64,000 bases of DNA from Thermobispora bispora DSM 43833 (GTDB lineage Bacteria > Actinomycetota > Actinomycetes > Streptosporangiales > Streptosporangiaceae): NCBI RefSeq assembly GCF_000092645.1, contig NC_014165.1:2790001-2854000 (forward strand). The letters are read 5' to 3'. The translations under genes were made by a program, and so were the position numbers. Positions 17,388 to 25,783 of the stretch are shown here, in pieces (position 1 is the stretch's first letter; each line of letters opens with the position of its first letter). Below the pieces are notes generated by a model. The model made no database searches, was not told the origin of the DNA, and was given only the letters and a program-made list of their open reading frames with translations.

Positions 17388-20188
17388 CGGAGGAACTCCA
17401 GCGTACGCACCAGGACCCCCTCGTTCTCGAACACCACGTAGAGATCGTGCACCCCGGCGGTCTCCGCCAGCTCCATGCCGACCTGCACGTAATCGTGCCT
17501 GCTCGCCGTGGGGGGCACGGTCGCCGTGCCGAGCACCCGCCCGGCGAGCGGGTCGCCGAGCCGGAGCGTGAGCGTCCCGCCCTCGGCGCTCGCCACGGTG
17601 AGCAGGCAGCGGGCCGGCCCCGCACCCGGCGGCCCGAAATCGGCGTCACGGAACGCGATCCACGCTCCCGGGCAGGTGGCGCGGACCGCGTCCCCGGCGT
17701 CGACGGCGGCGTCGCACAGTACTACTCCGTCGTACTCGTCGTGGGCGGCCGCGTCCAGTGGGCGGCCGAGGTCCCGCGGCGGGATGCGCTCGCCCTTGAC
17801 CGTGAAGGCGGCGGTGAGCCGGATGTCGCGCGAGGACCGGCCGACCATCACCCGGTGCGGGGCCTCCTCCACCACGAACCTGCCCCTGGTCACGTCCCAG
17901 AACGCCAGCTCGGCGATGGGCACGTCCACCGAGACCGTACGGCTCTCGCCGGGCGCGAGCCGTACCTTGCGGAACCCGCAGAGCCGGCGCAGGGGCTGCT
18001 TGACCCGGGAGCGCCGCTGGTGGGTGTAGAACTGCACGACCTCCTCGCCCACCCGCGGCCCGGTGTTCCGCACGGTCACGGCGATGGTCAGCGTGTCCCG
18101 TGGGGTGAGCTCGGTGGCGGAGAGGGTCAGCCCGGAGTAGGCGAAGCCGGTGTAGCTGAGGCCGTGGCCGAACGGGTAGAGCGGCTCGCCCCGGTAATAG
18201 AGGTATGTGGCGTCGTTGGCGATGATGTCGTAGTCGAGCAGGTCGGGGAGTTCCGCGGCCGACCGGTACCAGGTCTGGGTGATCCGGCCGCCGGGGTCCG
18301 CGTCGCCGAACAGCACGTCGGCCAGGGCGTTGCCGTACTCCTGCCCGCCGTGGGCGGACCAGAGGATCGCGGGGAGGTGCGCGTCCGCCCAGGTGATCGC
18401 GAAGGGGTACCCGCTGCAGATGACGAGGACGGTCGCCGGGTTGGCCGCGTGGACCGCGCGCACCAGCTCCCCCTGCCGCCGGGGCAGCCACAGGTCGGCC
18501 CGGTCCTCGGTCTCCCTGCCGTTCACCAGCGGATGGTCGCCGACCACGACGATGGCGACGTCCGCGCGGGCCGCGGCCTCGGCCGCGCGGGCGGCGCCGC
18601 TGTCGATCAGCTCCAGGGTGAGCACGGCGGCGGCCTCCGGGTCCGCGGTGATCCTCGCCACGCCGTCCGCGACGGTGACGTAGCCGCCGGTGGCGATGTG
18701 GCGGAGGGCCACGCCGCCCGGCCGCTCCTCCAGGCGGAACGTCTCCCGCACCTCCCAGCCGGACACGCCCGGCTTGTCGTTGACGAGGACCCCGTCGTCC
18801 CCCACCGAGACGTGCCGCCCGTTGGCGACCGCGCGGAGCGCGTGGGCGCCGCCTCCCCAGTCGAACAGGTCGAAGCCGGACCGCTCCGGCCCCACCCGCA
18901 GCGGTCCCCCGCTCTCCCCCGGCGCCGCCACCAGGTAGCCGTCCGCGGTGCGGAGCGCGATCCGGTCGACGCCCTCGCAGTAGAGGGTCGGGCACCGCCC
19001 GGAGAGCGCCGTGCGCGCGGTGACCCGGTACGGCAGGGTGCCGCTGTACCAGTCCTCGAACAGGGCGTCGGCGAGCGGGCCGATGACCGCGAGCGTCTTC
19101 GGGGAGCGGAGCGGCAGGATGCCGTCGTTCTTCAGCAGCGTGATCGACTGCCGGGCCGCCTCCCGGGCGAGCCGGCGGTGCTCCGGGCAGTTCACCACCT
19201 CGTGGGTGATGTGGTCGTACGGCGTGGCCGGGTCGAACTCCCCCAGCCTGACCCGGATCGACAGCACGTGCCGGACGGCCCGGTCGATGTCCTCCTCGGT
19301 GAGCAGCCCGCGGTCGAGCGCCGTCCTGATGTGGCCGAGCGTGGCCGCTGGGCGGTCGTCGTCCTGGGTGAAGCTGTCCAGCCCGGCCTTGATCGCATGG
19401 GCGTACGCCTGCGGCAGGTCGTCGTGGTAGCCCTGCGGGTCGACGAGGTTCCCCGGCGCGTGCGCGTCGCTCACCACGAGCAGGTCGTCGTCGGTCCAGC
19501 TCCGCGCGGTGGCGATCAGCGGCGACAGGTGGGCCGGCCGGCCGTTCACCAGGTTGTAGGAGGGCATGAGCGCCACCGCCGCCCCCGCCTCGATCGCGGG
19601 CCGGAACGCCTTCAGCTCGTACTCGTGGAGCACCCGGGGCGGCAGGTTGCTCGAGGTGACGAACCGGTCGGTCTCGTTGTTGTAGCCGAGGAAGTGCTTG
19701 AGGGTGGGGGCGGTCCGCAGCACCTCGTGGTCGCCGCGCAGCCCTTGGGCGTAGGCGGTGGCCATCACGCCGGTGAGCCACGGGTCCTCCGAGTACCCCT
19801 CCTCGTTGCGGCCCCAGCGCGGGTCCCGGAGCGGGTTGACCACCGGCGCCCACACGTTGCGCCCGACCGCCTGCGGGTCCTTGTGGTGGAAGGCCATGAC
19901 CTCCTCCCCGGTGGCGGCGCCGACCCGCCGGACCAGCTCGGGGTTCCACGTGCTCGCCAGCCCGATGGCCTGGGGGAAGACCGTGGCCGGGCCGTGCCAG
20001 GCGAGGCCGTGCAGCGCCTCGGTCCCGGTGCGGAAGGGCCGGAGCCCGAGCCGCGCCACCGGGGCCTGGTACTGGTGGAGCAGCCCGATCTTCTCCTCCA
20101 GGGTGAGCCGGCCGAGCAGGTCATCGACCCGTTCGGCGACGGGCAGCGCGGGGTTCCGGAATGCCGGGCCGGAAGCCGGTTCGTTCAT
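17384..20188 (-). CDS. Cytoplasmic GH3 beta-glucosidase/xylosidase with inserted beta-trefoil-like module and C-terminal CBM6
   Basis: A 934-residue glycoside hydrolase family 3 enzyme releasing sugars from non-reducing ends. No signal peptide is present. The (beta/alpha)8 domain has NPLRDPRWGRNEEGYSEDP, TLKHFLGYNN and nucleophile Asp241 in VVSDAHAPGNLV. An extra module of about 120 residues (about 404-526) splits the alpha/beta sandwich; its FDLFDWGGGAHALRAVANGR pattern recalls fascin-like beta-trefoils. FnIII-like sequence lies at about 690-785, and a CBM6-like tail (EGGTLTLRLGDPLAGRVLGT, GVHDLYVVFENEG) ends it. The start is ATG 20188 behind a G-rich site. The paralogue at 27.6-30.5 kb shares this architecture but is exported. 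Palindromic operators lie 19 and 94 bp upstream. Confidence 0.93.
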   Translation of the reverse strand: MNEPASGPAFRNPALPVAERVDDLLGRLTLEEKIGLLHQYQAPVARLGLRPFRTGTEALHGLAWHGPATVFPQAIGLASTWNPELVRRVGAATGEEVMAFHHKDPQAVGRNVWAPVVNPLRDPRWGRNEEGYSEDPWLTGVMATAYAQGLRGDHEVLRTAPTLKHFLGYNNETDRFVTSSNLPPRVLHEYELKAFRPAIEAGAAVALMPSYNLVNGRPAHLSPLIATARSWTDDDLLVVSDAHAPGNLVDPQGYHDDLPQAYAHAIKAGLDSFTQDDDRPAATLGHIRTALDRGLLTEEDIDRAVRHVLSIRVRLGEFDPATPYDHITHEVVNCPEHRRLAREAARQSITLLKNDGILPLRSPKTLAVIGPLADALFEDWYSGTLPYRVTARTALSGRCPTLYCEGVDRIALRTADGYLVAAPGESGGPLRVGPERSGFDLFDWGGGAHALRAVANGRHVSVGDDGVLVNDKPGVSGWEVRETFRLEERPGGVALRHIATGGYVTVADGVARITADPEAAAVLTLELIDSGAARAAEAAARADVAIVVVGDHPLVNGRETEDRADLWLPRRQGELVRAVHAANPATVLVICSGYPFAITWADAHLPAILWSAHGGQEYGNALADVLFGDADPGGRITQTWYRSAAELPDLLDYDIIANDATYLYYRGEPLYPFGHGLSYTGFAYSGLTLSATELTPRDTLTIAVTVRNTGPRVGEEVVQFYTHQRRSRVKQPLRRLCGFRKVRLAPGESRTVSVDVPIAELAFWDVTRGRFVVEEAPHRVMVGRSSRDIRLTAAFTVKGERIPPRDLGRPLDAAAHDEYDGVVLCDAAVDAGDAVRATCPGAWIAFRDADFGPPGAGPARCLLTVASAEGGTLTLRLGDPLAGRVLGTATVPPTASRHDYVQVGMELAETAGVHDLYVVFENEGVLVRTLEFLR

Positions 20189-20206
20189 CTGGAGACCCAC
20201 CCCCTC

Positions 20207-20224
20207 TGTCGAAGCGCTTCGACA
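20207..20224. promoter_or_regulatory. LacI-type operator O1 (perfect palindrome)
   Basis: TGTCGAAGCGCTTCGACA is an 18-bp perfect palindrome with the central GCGC/CG step typical of LacI-family sites. It lies 19 bp upstream of the GH3 start codon. The coupled LacI gene downstream is the likely ligand. Confidence 0.8.
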
Positions 20225-20281
20225 ACCGCGGGGGACGCTCCCCTGGGCTGAGCGACTGCCTGCGGTCGGGGAAGCGCTCCG

Positions 20282-20295
20282 TCGAAGCGCTTCGA
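20282..20295. promoter_or_regulatory. LacI-type operator O2
   Basis: TCGAAGCGCTTCGA is the same core as O1, centred 73 bp further upstream, about seven helical turns, so DNA looping is possible. A weaker relative, GGAAGCGCTCCG (20270-20281), abuts it and resembles CebR/CelR-type sites. Confidence 0.75.
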
Positions 20296-20700
20296 AAGTG
20301 ACCCAGAGCTTTCGGGCGTTTTGCGTCGGGATTACACGAAGCGTGCCTGCTCCTTGGCGCGCGGTCAAGCCTTCTCCGCCCGCCGGCACCGGTGAATCAG
20401 GCCACTCTCGCCTCCAGGGACGGTGGGCGGGGCTCTCCGGGGCGAGGAGCGCCCCGCCGTCCTCCGTCGGCTTCGCCGTCGCCGGCTCACCGGTGACGGC
20501 CCGGTGCACGAGGTGCTCACCGAGCCGCGCCGGGCCGTCCGCCGCCTCCGGCCGCGCGAGGCCGCGCCGGCGCGCCAGGACCGGCTCGCCTACCCGCCCG
20601 GCCGCCGGGTGGGCCGGGGTGGGGCGCGCCTGCCCGGAGAGCTCCCGGCCGCCCGCGGACCCCGCGGCCGGCGGCGGGGCACGGCGATCGCCCGGCCGGG
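20296..20700. other. Non-coding space between the GH3-lacI operon and the ROK gene
   Basis: No plausible gene is visible in about 400 bp. The part at 20300-20350 is relatively AT-rich and should hold the leftward promoter for the GH3 gene. The remainder is G/C-rich with many short inverted repeats and no clean terminator. Confidence 0.35.
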
Positions 20701-21912
20701 TCAGCCGCCGGCCGGCACCGGTAACCTCCCGGAGTCGACCGAGTCGACGACGCGGGCGGCGCCACCGAGGGCGGCCGCGCCGTGCCCGAGCGTCGAGACC
20801 TCCAGCCGGCAGCCGCCGGGGGCCGGCGCCCTCCGCCGCACCTCCTCCTCGGCCACCGGGACCAGCCACGGCGCGAGCGGGACGTAGTAACCCCCGAGGA
20901 TCACCACCTCGGGGTCGAGCAGGCTCGCGATGATCGCCACCCCCTTGCCGAGGGCGCGCCCGACCTCCTCCAGCAGCGCGAGGACCTCGGGGTCCCCGTC
21001 CCTCGCCCGCCGGGCGACCTCCTCGATCTCCGGCTCGAACTCGGCGGGCGGGGCGCCGGGCGCGATGCGGGAGAGGATCGCGCCGATCCCGGCCATCGCC
21101 TCCAGGCATCCGCGGCGCCCGCAGTGGCACGGCGGCCCGGCCGCGTCGATCTCGATGTGGCCGATCTCCCCGCTGTGCCCCCGGGCACCGCGCCGCAGCC
21201 GGCCGTCCATGATCACACCGGCGCCCACCCCGGCCTCGCCGGTGAGGAAGACGAGGTCGCCGACGTTCCCGTACGGGCCGAACCGGCGCTCGGCGAGGGC
21301 GGCGAGGTTGGCGTCGTTGTCGGCCAGCACGGGGAACCCGGGATCGCGCAGGGCCTTGGTGAGGTCGGCGCACAGGTTCACGTCGCGCCACCCCAGGGAC
21401 GGGGCGGCCCGGACCGAGCCGTCGGCGTCGACCAGGCCGGGGACGGCCACGGCGAGGCCGAGCACCTGCCGGCCCTCCTTGGCCATCCGGTTGACCGCGC
21501 GGCGGGCGACGCCGGCCACCGCCGCGACGGCCTGGCTCTCGCTCGACGTCCCGCCGGGGAAGGCCCGGCGCCAGTCGAGCAGCCGCTCCCCCTTGAGGTC
21601 GACCGCGACCGCGGTGATGCGGTCGGCGTTCACCTCGATGCCGATCGCCGCGTACGGCGAGCCGTCCAGCACGAGCATGGTCGCCGGCCGGCCCACCCGG
21701 TTCTCGGTCTGGCCGACCTCGCGCAGCAGCCGCCGGTCGATGAGGTCGGCGACCAGGCTGGAGACGGTCGCCTTGTTCAGGCCGGTCGAGGCGGCGATGT
21801 CGGCGCGCGAGCAGGGGGCGTTCTCCCGCACGAACCGCAGCACCACGGCGAGGTTGGCGGCCCGGACGTCGCTGAAGCCGGCCGGCTGAGGCCCGTTAGG
21901 CGAAGTGATCAA
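20701..21912 (-). CDS. ROK-family transcriptional regulator (XylR/NagC type)
   Basis: A 403-residue repressor. The winged-helix N-terminus (LRFVRENAPCSRADIAASTGLNKATVSSLVADLIDRRLL) is joined to a sugar-kinase-like ROK domain. That domain has an actin-fold start (AIGIEVNADRITAVAVDLKGERL), LADNDANLAALAERRFG, the ROK signature GEIGHIEIDAAG and a zinc-type cluster PPCHCGRRGCLEAM. The start is TTG 21912 preceded by a G-rich tract; no in-frame ATG is close, so the exact start is unsure. A XylR-like palindrome lies 115 bp upstream, suggesting autoregulation. The GH31-ABC-GH3 operon, which has a matching half-site, is a candidate target. Confidence 0.88.
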   Translation of the reverse strand: MITSPNGPQPAGFSDVRAANLAVVLRFVRENAPCSRADIAASTGLNKATVSSLVADLIDRRLLREVGQTENRVGRPATMLVLDGSPYAAIGIEVNADRITAVAVDLKGERLLDWRRAFPGGTSSESQAVAAVAGVARRAVNRMAKEGRQVLGLAVAVPGLVDADGSVRAAPSLGWRDVNLCADLTKALRDPGFPVLADNDANLAALAERRFGPYGNVGDLVFLTGEAGVGAGVIMDGRLRRGARGHSGEIGHIEIDAAGPPCHCGRRGCLEAMAGIGAILSRIAPGAPPAEFEPEIEEVARRARDGDPEVLALLEEVGRALGKGVAIIASLLDPEVVILGGYYVPLAPWLVPVAEEEVRRRAPAPGGCRLEVSTLGHGAAALGGAARVVDSVDSGRLPVPAGG

Positions 21913-22026
21913 GGCATCCCCGCTCCTGTTCCGGCCTCATCATGCCGTACCCGGGGACGCCATGGCACGCCTTGGCCCCCGCCCGGCGGGCGCCGCCCCG
22001 GCACGCACGGCCGAACCCCCGCGAGA

Positions 22027-22051
22027 TTCGTTTGACGTCTAGACTAACTAA
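22027..22051. promoter_or_regulatory. XylR-type (ROK) operator upstream of the ROK gene
   Basis: A 25-bp element with half-sites TTCGTTTG and CTAACTAA around GTCTAGAC. Read on the minus strand it matches a Bacillus xylO sequence, quoted from memory, at about 18 of 25 positions, with the same overall length. It is an AT-rich island in very GC-rich DNA. Confidence 0.6.
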
Positions 22052-22068
22052 AATCTCCGAGGCACGCA

Positions 22069-22102
22069 ATCGGCGCCGAGGCCTCCCCGCCCCGGCGCCG
22101 AT
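22069..22102 (-). terminator. Stem-loop terminator after the zinc-ribbon gene
   Basis: ATCGGCGCCG (22069-22078) and CGGCGCCGAT (22093-22102) form a perfect 10-bp stem with a 14-nt loop. It lies 43-76 bp past the stop of the leftward gene at 22145. Confidence 0.6.
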
Positions 22103-22144
22103 GCGCCGTACGGCCCGGCCCACCCGCCGGGCCACACGCCACGG

Positions 22145-22396
22145 CTAGCGGACGCCCGCGGTGACCTCCTTGTCGGCGATCATCTTCGCGCCGGACTCGC
22201 GGGCGCAGTGCGCGCAGCAGTACCAGCGCCCGTTGAACTCCACCCCGTGACCGACGATGCGGCAGCCGCAGCGCTCGCAGATCGGGGCCAGCCGTGTGAT
22301 CGCGCACTCGAAGCAGTCGAACACGTGCACCCCGCCCTGGGCATGCACCTCGAAGGTCATGTCGTAGTCGTTGCCGCAGACCTCGCACCTGGCCAT
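22145..22396 (-). CDS. Small double zinc-ribbon protein
   Basis: An 83-residue protein with four CxxC-type pairs: CEVCGN near 4, CFECA near 28, CERCGC near 40 and CCAHCARE near 60. It also has a central HVFDCFECAI and a FNGRWYCC segment typical of treble-clef or LIM-like zinc binding. The start is ATG 22396 behind a GGGGGGAA site. No function is known to me; it could be a metal-storage, redox or RNA-binding accessory. It stands alone between the ROK gene and the kinase operon and has its own terminator. Confidence 0.75.
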   Translation of the reverse strand: MARCEVCGNDYDMTFEVHAQGGVHVFDCFECAITRLAPICERCGCRIVGHGVEFNGRWYCCAHCARESGAKMIADKEVTAGVR

Positions 22397-22498
22397 GGCG
22401 TTCCCCCCGTCTCCAGCTCGTGCGGCACCCCGTGCCGGGATCTGGTCGCAAGGGGCATACCCGTACGCACCGGGAGAACACCACGCCTCGCCGCGCGG

Positions 22499-24382
22499 TC
22501 AGAGGGCCTTGAGCAGCTCCTTCGCCACCGCCTTGGCCCCGGACTCCGCCTCCTTCGGATCCATCAGCTCGGACTCCTTGGAGTTGATCGGCTGCCCCTC
22601 CGGCCGGTCCGATCCGGCGAGGATCACCCACACCACGAACCTGCCGCTCCGCACGTACACGTTGTAGCTGTTCGAGTACGCGGTGGCGGTCTGCTGGCGG
22701 ACGTGCTGGCCGAACCCGTCGTCGCCCATCTCCAGCTTCTCGAGCCTGCTCCAGCGGATGCCGCCGATCGCGCTGCCGGCGGTCACCTTCGCGCCGGCCC
22801 GCTTGTCGACCAGGTGGAAGTGGGCGGCCTTCGGGTCGGGGAAGGCCCAGATATCGAGCCGGAGGTTGCGCCAGCGGACCTTGCCCTCATCGGCGGGGAG
22901 CTTGTCGTTCCACCACTGGCACCCGGTGACCGTCGCCTTGCCCTCCTGCCAGCGGACCGCCACGCCCTCGGTGCCCGGGACCAGCTTGGCGGCGAGGCTC
23001 TGGAGCCGGGTGCACTCCTCGGGCATCGGGATCTTCGACGGCGAGGGCGACGGGCTCGGGCTGGGCTTGGGCCGCGGCCGGTACGGCAAGGGCTGCCCGT
23101 CGCGCCAGGCCTTGACGGCCTTCGCCGCCTGGGCGAGCAGGTTCTTCACCTCCCGGAGCGCGTTCTCCTCGGTGACGGCCTGGGTGGTCTCCCCGCTGAG
23201 CAGGTCGGCTTCCTTGTCCTGCTGGGACGCCTCGTACTTCACCTGGATGATGACGTCGCCGACCCGGCTGACCCCGGCCCCGAAGGCGTACCGGGTCTGG
23301 TCGCCCTCGCGGGCCCACTGGTACTGCGCGGCCGCCTCGTCACCGATGCCCGGGTACTCCTGGGGCTTGGAGTAGTAGTGCCGCTGGGAGGAGATGCCCG
23401 CCTGGTACCTGTACTGCCGCAGCTCGCCGGTGAAGAAGTTGCGGGCGAACCGCTCGGCCGTGGTGTTGCCGACCGCCTCGTACTTGGTGATGCCGAGCTC
23501 GATGCGGCGCTTGCGCCGCTTCTCCCCGAAGGAGATGTTGTTGTTGACCCAGTTGCAGGAGTACCGCACGTAGCTGACCAGCGGGTCGTCGCGCTGGTCG
23601 CTGGTGGACGAGTCGATCTCCGCGTTCGGCACCAGCCGCTCGGTCTCGTCCGGGTCGAGCATGGCGCACGGGTCCAGCGCCGGCACCGCCGAGGACGTGG
23701 CCACCGGTGAGGTCGACGGGGCCGCCGTGGGCGGCGGGGCGGCCGTGCCCTCGTCCCCACGGCCCCGCAGGAAGAGGAAGGTCCCGGCGGCGACCGCGGC
23801 CACGGCGGTGACCGTCACGACCGGGAGCACCCAGCCGCGGCGCGCGGGCCTGGACGGCTGGGTCGGGTACTGCCACACCGGCGGGGGCGGCGGGGTGGGT
23901 CCGCCTCCCGGCGCGGCCGGTGTCCCGGCCGGCGTCCCCGGCCACTGCCCCATCGGCGGGGCGGCCCAGCCACCGCTCTGCGGCGGCGGTGGCGGCGCCT
24001 GGCCCCCGGGCGGGGCTGGGAACCCACCCCCGGGCGGTGAGGGCGCCTGGCCTTCGGGCGGCGGGGGCGCCTGGTGCGGCGGCAGGCCGCCGGGCGCGGG
24101 CGGCACCTGTCCCGGTCCGGGCGGCGCCTGGCCGCCCGGCGGCTGGGGGATCCGGTCCGCGGGCGGCGCCTGCCCTCCGGGTGGCGGGGGCGCCTGACCC
24201 GCGGGCGGCACGCCGCCGGGCGGAGGCGGTGCTTGACCGCCGGGCGGGACCTGACCGCCGGGTTGCGCGACGGCGGGGCCGTACGGCGGAGGGGGCGCCT
24301 GGCCGGAGCTCGGGCCGGGCGCCGGCGGCCCGCCGGGACCCGCCTGGTCCGGCCGGTTCGCTGCGTCGTCACCGTTGGTCAT
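22499..24382 (-). CDS. Proline-rich single-pass membrane protein with two DUF3558-like ectodomains
   Basis: A 627-residue protein. Residues 1-178 are cytoplasmic and built of many GGQAPPPP-type repeats. One transmembrane helix follows (WVLPVVTVTAVAAVAAGTFLFL). The outer part has two Cys-pair domains: DPCAMLDPDETERLVPNAEI to SCNW (from about 237), and ECTRLQSLAAKLVPGTEGVAV to GCQWW (from about 455), separated by a Pro/Ser linker KPSPSPSPSPS. The C...L...GCxW layout recalls the DUF3558 family. Similar ectodomains occur on both kinases upstream. It starts 18 bp after the kinase gene at 24401, so it belongs to that operon and may be a co-sensor or kinase substrate. Confidence 0.8.
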   Translation of the reverse strand: MTNGDDAANRPDQAGPGGPPAPGPSSGQAPPPPYGPAVAQPGGQVPPGGQAPPPPGGVPPAGQAPPPPGGQAPPADRIPQPPGGQAPPGPGQVPPAPGGLPPHQAPPPPEGQAPSPPGGGFPAPPGGQAPPPPPQSGGWAAPPMGQWPGTPAGTPAAPGGGPTPPPPPVWQYPTQPSRPARRGWVLPVVTVTAVAAVAAGTFLFLRGRGDEGTAAPPPTAAPSTSPVATSSAVPALDPCAMLDPDETERLVPNAEIDSSTSDQRDDPLVSYVRYSCNWVNNNISFGEKRRKRRIELGITKYEAVGNTTAERFARNFFTGELRQYRYQAGISSQRHYYSKPQEYPGIGDEAAAQYQWAREGDQTRYAFGAGVSRVGDVIIQVKYEASQQDKEADLLSGETTQAVTEENALREVKNLLAQAAKAVKAWRDGQPLPYRPRPKPSPSPSPSPSKIPMPEECTRLQSLAAKLVPGTEGVAVRWQEGKATVTGCQWWNDKLPADEGKVRWRNLRLDIWAFPDPKAAHFHLVDKRAGAKVTAGSAIGGIRWSRLEKLEMGDDGFGQHVRQQTATAYSNSYNVYVRSGRFVVWVILAGSDRPEGQPINSKESELMDPKEAESGAKAVAKELLKAL

Positions 24383-24400
24383 GTGGTCTCCTCGGGGGGT

Positions 24401-25783
24401 TCAGCCGAGCCCGGCGCGGATGAGTTCGGCCGCGCGGATCGCGACGCTCCGATCGCCGGGCGTGATCGCCCGGTCGCCGTCCCGGCCGTACGCGACGTGC
24501 ACGATCAGGTTGCTGGTGCGAAAGACCACCGTGGTCCCGGTGGCGGTGCGGCTCGCGGGGTCCGGGGCGTCGCAGACGAACGCCTCGTCCGCGAGGCCCG
24601 GCCGGTCGCTGCAGGAGCCGGCGGGGTGCGCCGCCCGCTGCGCCGCGAGCTCGGCGGCCGCGGCCCGGACGCTCGCCGACGGGATCCGGTACCGCACGAT
24701 CAAGGTCCGGTTCTCGCCGCTGACCCGCTCGATCCACCGGCATCCGGCGGTCTCCTTGTCGGAATCGGCCCTCGTCCCCAGCAGCTCCTGGATCTGTAGA
24801 CGCGTGAGGCTCCGGCAGGGTTCGGGGATGGCGGTGAACCGCCCGGCGGCGTCGGCGGGAGGATCCGACGAGGTCAGCCGCCACGCGCCCAGCCCGGCGG
24901 CCACCCCGGTGGCGAGCACGAGCGCTCCGCCCAGGAGCAGGCGGCCCAGCCGGGCCCGCGGCCGCTCCCCCGGCTCCTCCGGCCCGGCGGCGAGCTCCTC
25001 CAGGACCCGCCGTACCACCTGCGGGGCGGGCCGGCGGGCCGGATCCTTGTCGAGCATGGCGAGCAGGAGCTGCGCGAACCGGGGCGAGGCGCGCACCATG
25101 GGCCGCGGGTCGTGGAGCAGCACCGCGGCGGCGATCGCGGCCGCGATGCTCCGGTGGAAGGGCGGCTCCCCCTCGACCGCCGTGTACAGGGTCGCCGCGA
25201 GCGACCACAGGTCGGAGGCCGGCCCCTCGGGCTCGCCGCGGAGCCGTTCCGGGGCCATGTACCCGGGCGACCCGGCCAGGTCCGCCCAGCCCTCGCGGTG
25301 CCGCCCCGCCGGGACCGCGATGCCGAAGTCGGTGAGCAGGGCGCGGCCGTCGGGCCCGATGAGCACGTTCGCCGGTTTGACGTCCCGGTGGAGGATGCCC
25401 CGGGCGTGGGCGGCCTGCAGCGCGTCGAGGACGGACAGGCCGATCTCGGCGACCCTCCGCTCGGGCAGCGGCCCGTCCTCGCGGATCACCTTGTCGAGCG
25501 ACCGGCCCGGCACCAGGTCCATCACGATCCACGGCTCGTCCCCGTGCATGACGACGTCGTGGACCATGACGATCGAGGGGTGGCTGAGCCGTCCCGCGGC
25601 CCGGGCCTCGTGGATCGCGCGGGCGTGGTACTCGGCGCGCTCGGTGTGGCTGAGCCCGGACGGGGCGCGGACCTGCTTGACCGCGACATCGCGGTGGAGC
25701 AGCTCGTCGACGGCCCGCCACACGGTGCCGCCCCCGCCCTCACCCAGCCGTTCGGTGATGCGGTACCTGCCGGCGAGCCTCAC
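24401..25783 (-). CDS. Membrane Ser/Thr protein kinase with Cys-pair ectodomain
   Basis: A 460-residue PASTA-less Hanks-type kinase. The glycine loop GEGGGGTVW is at about 14-22, with ATP Lys36, HRDVKPAN with catalytic Asp134, DFG Asp152 and SPGYMAPER. The transmembrane helix is at about 281-302 (RLLLGGALVLATGVAAGLGAW). The 158-residue extracellular part, PEPCRSLTRLQIQELLG to AGCRWIER, resembles the ectodomains of its two operon neighbours. The GTG start overlaps the stop of the upstream kinase (GTGA), so the two are translationally coupled. The signal sensed is unknown. Confidence 0.92.
   Translation of the reverse strand: MRLAGRYRITERLGEGGGGTVWRAVDELLHRDVAVKQVRAPSGLSHTERAEYHARAIHEARAAGRLSHPSIVMVHDVVMHGDEPWIVMDLVPGRSLDKVIREDGPLPERRVAEIGLSVLDALQAAHARGILHRDVKPANVLIGPDGRALLTDFGIAVPAGRHREGWADLAGSPGYMAPERLRGEPEGPASDLWSLAATLYTAVEGEPPFHRSIAAAIAAAVLLHDPRPMVRASPRFAQLLLAMLDKDPARRPAPQVVRRVLEELAAGPEEPGERPRARLGRLLLGGALVLATGVAAGLGAWRLTSSDPPADAAGRFTAIPEPCRSLTRLQIQELLGTRADSDKETAGCRWIERVSGENRTLIVRYRIPSASVRAAAAELAAQRAAHPAGSCSDRPGLADEAFVCDAPDPASRTATGTTVVFRTSNLIVHVAYGRDGDRAITPGDRSVAIRAAELIRAGLG

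Noticed and set aside
20423-20887. Arg-rich forward frame between the GH3 operon and the ROK gene
   Set aside because: No conserved sequence, no ribosome site, and it runs into the ROK gene on the opposite strand.
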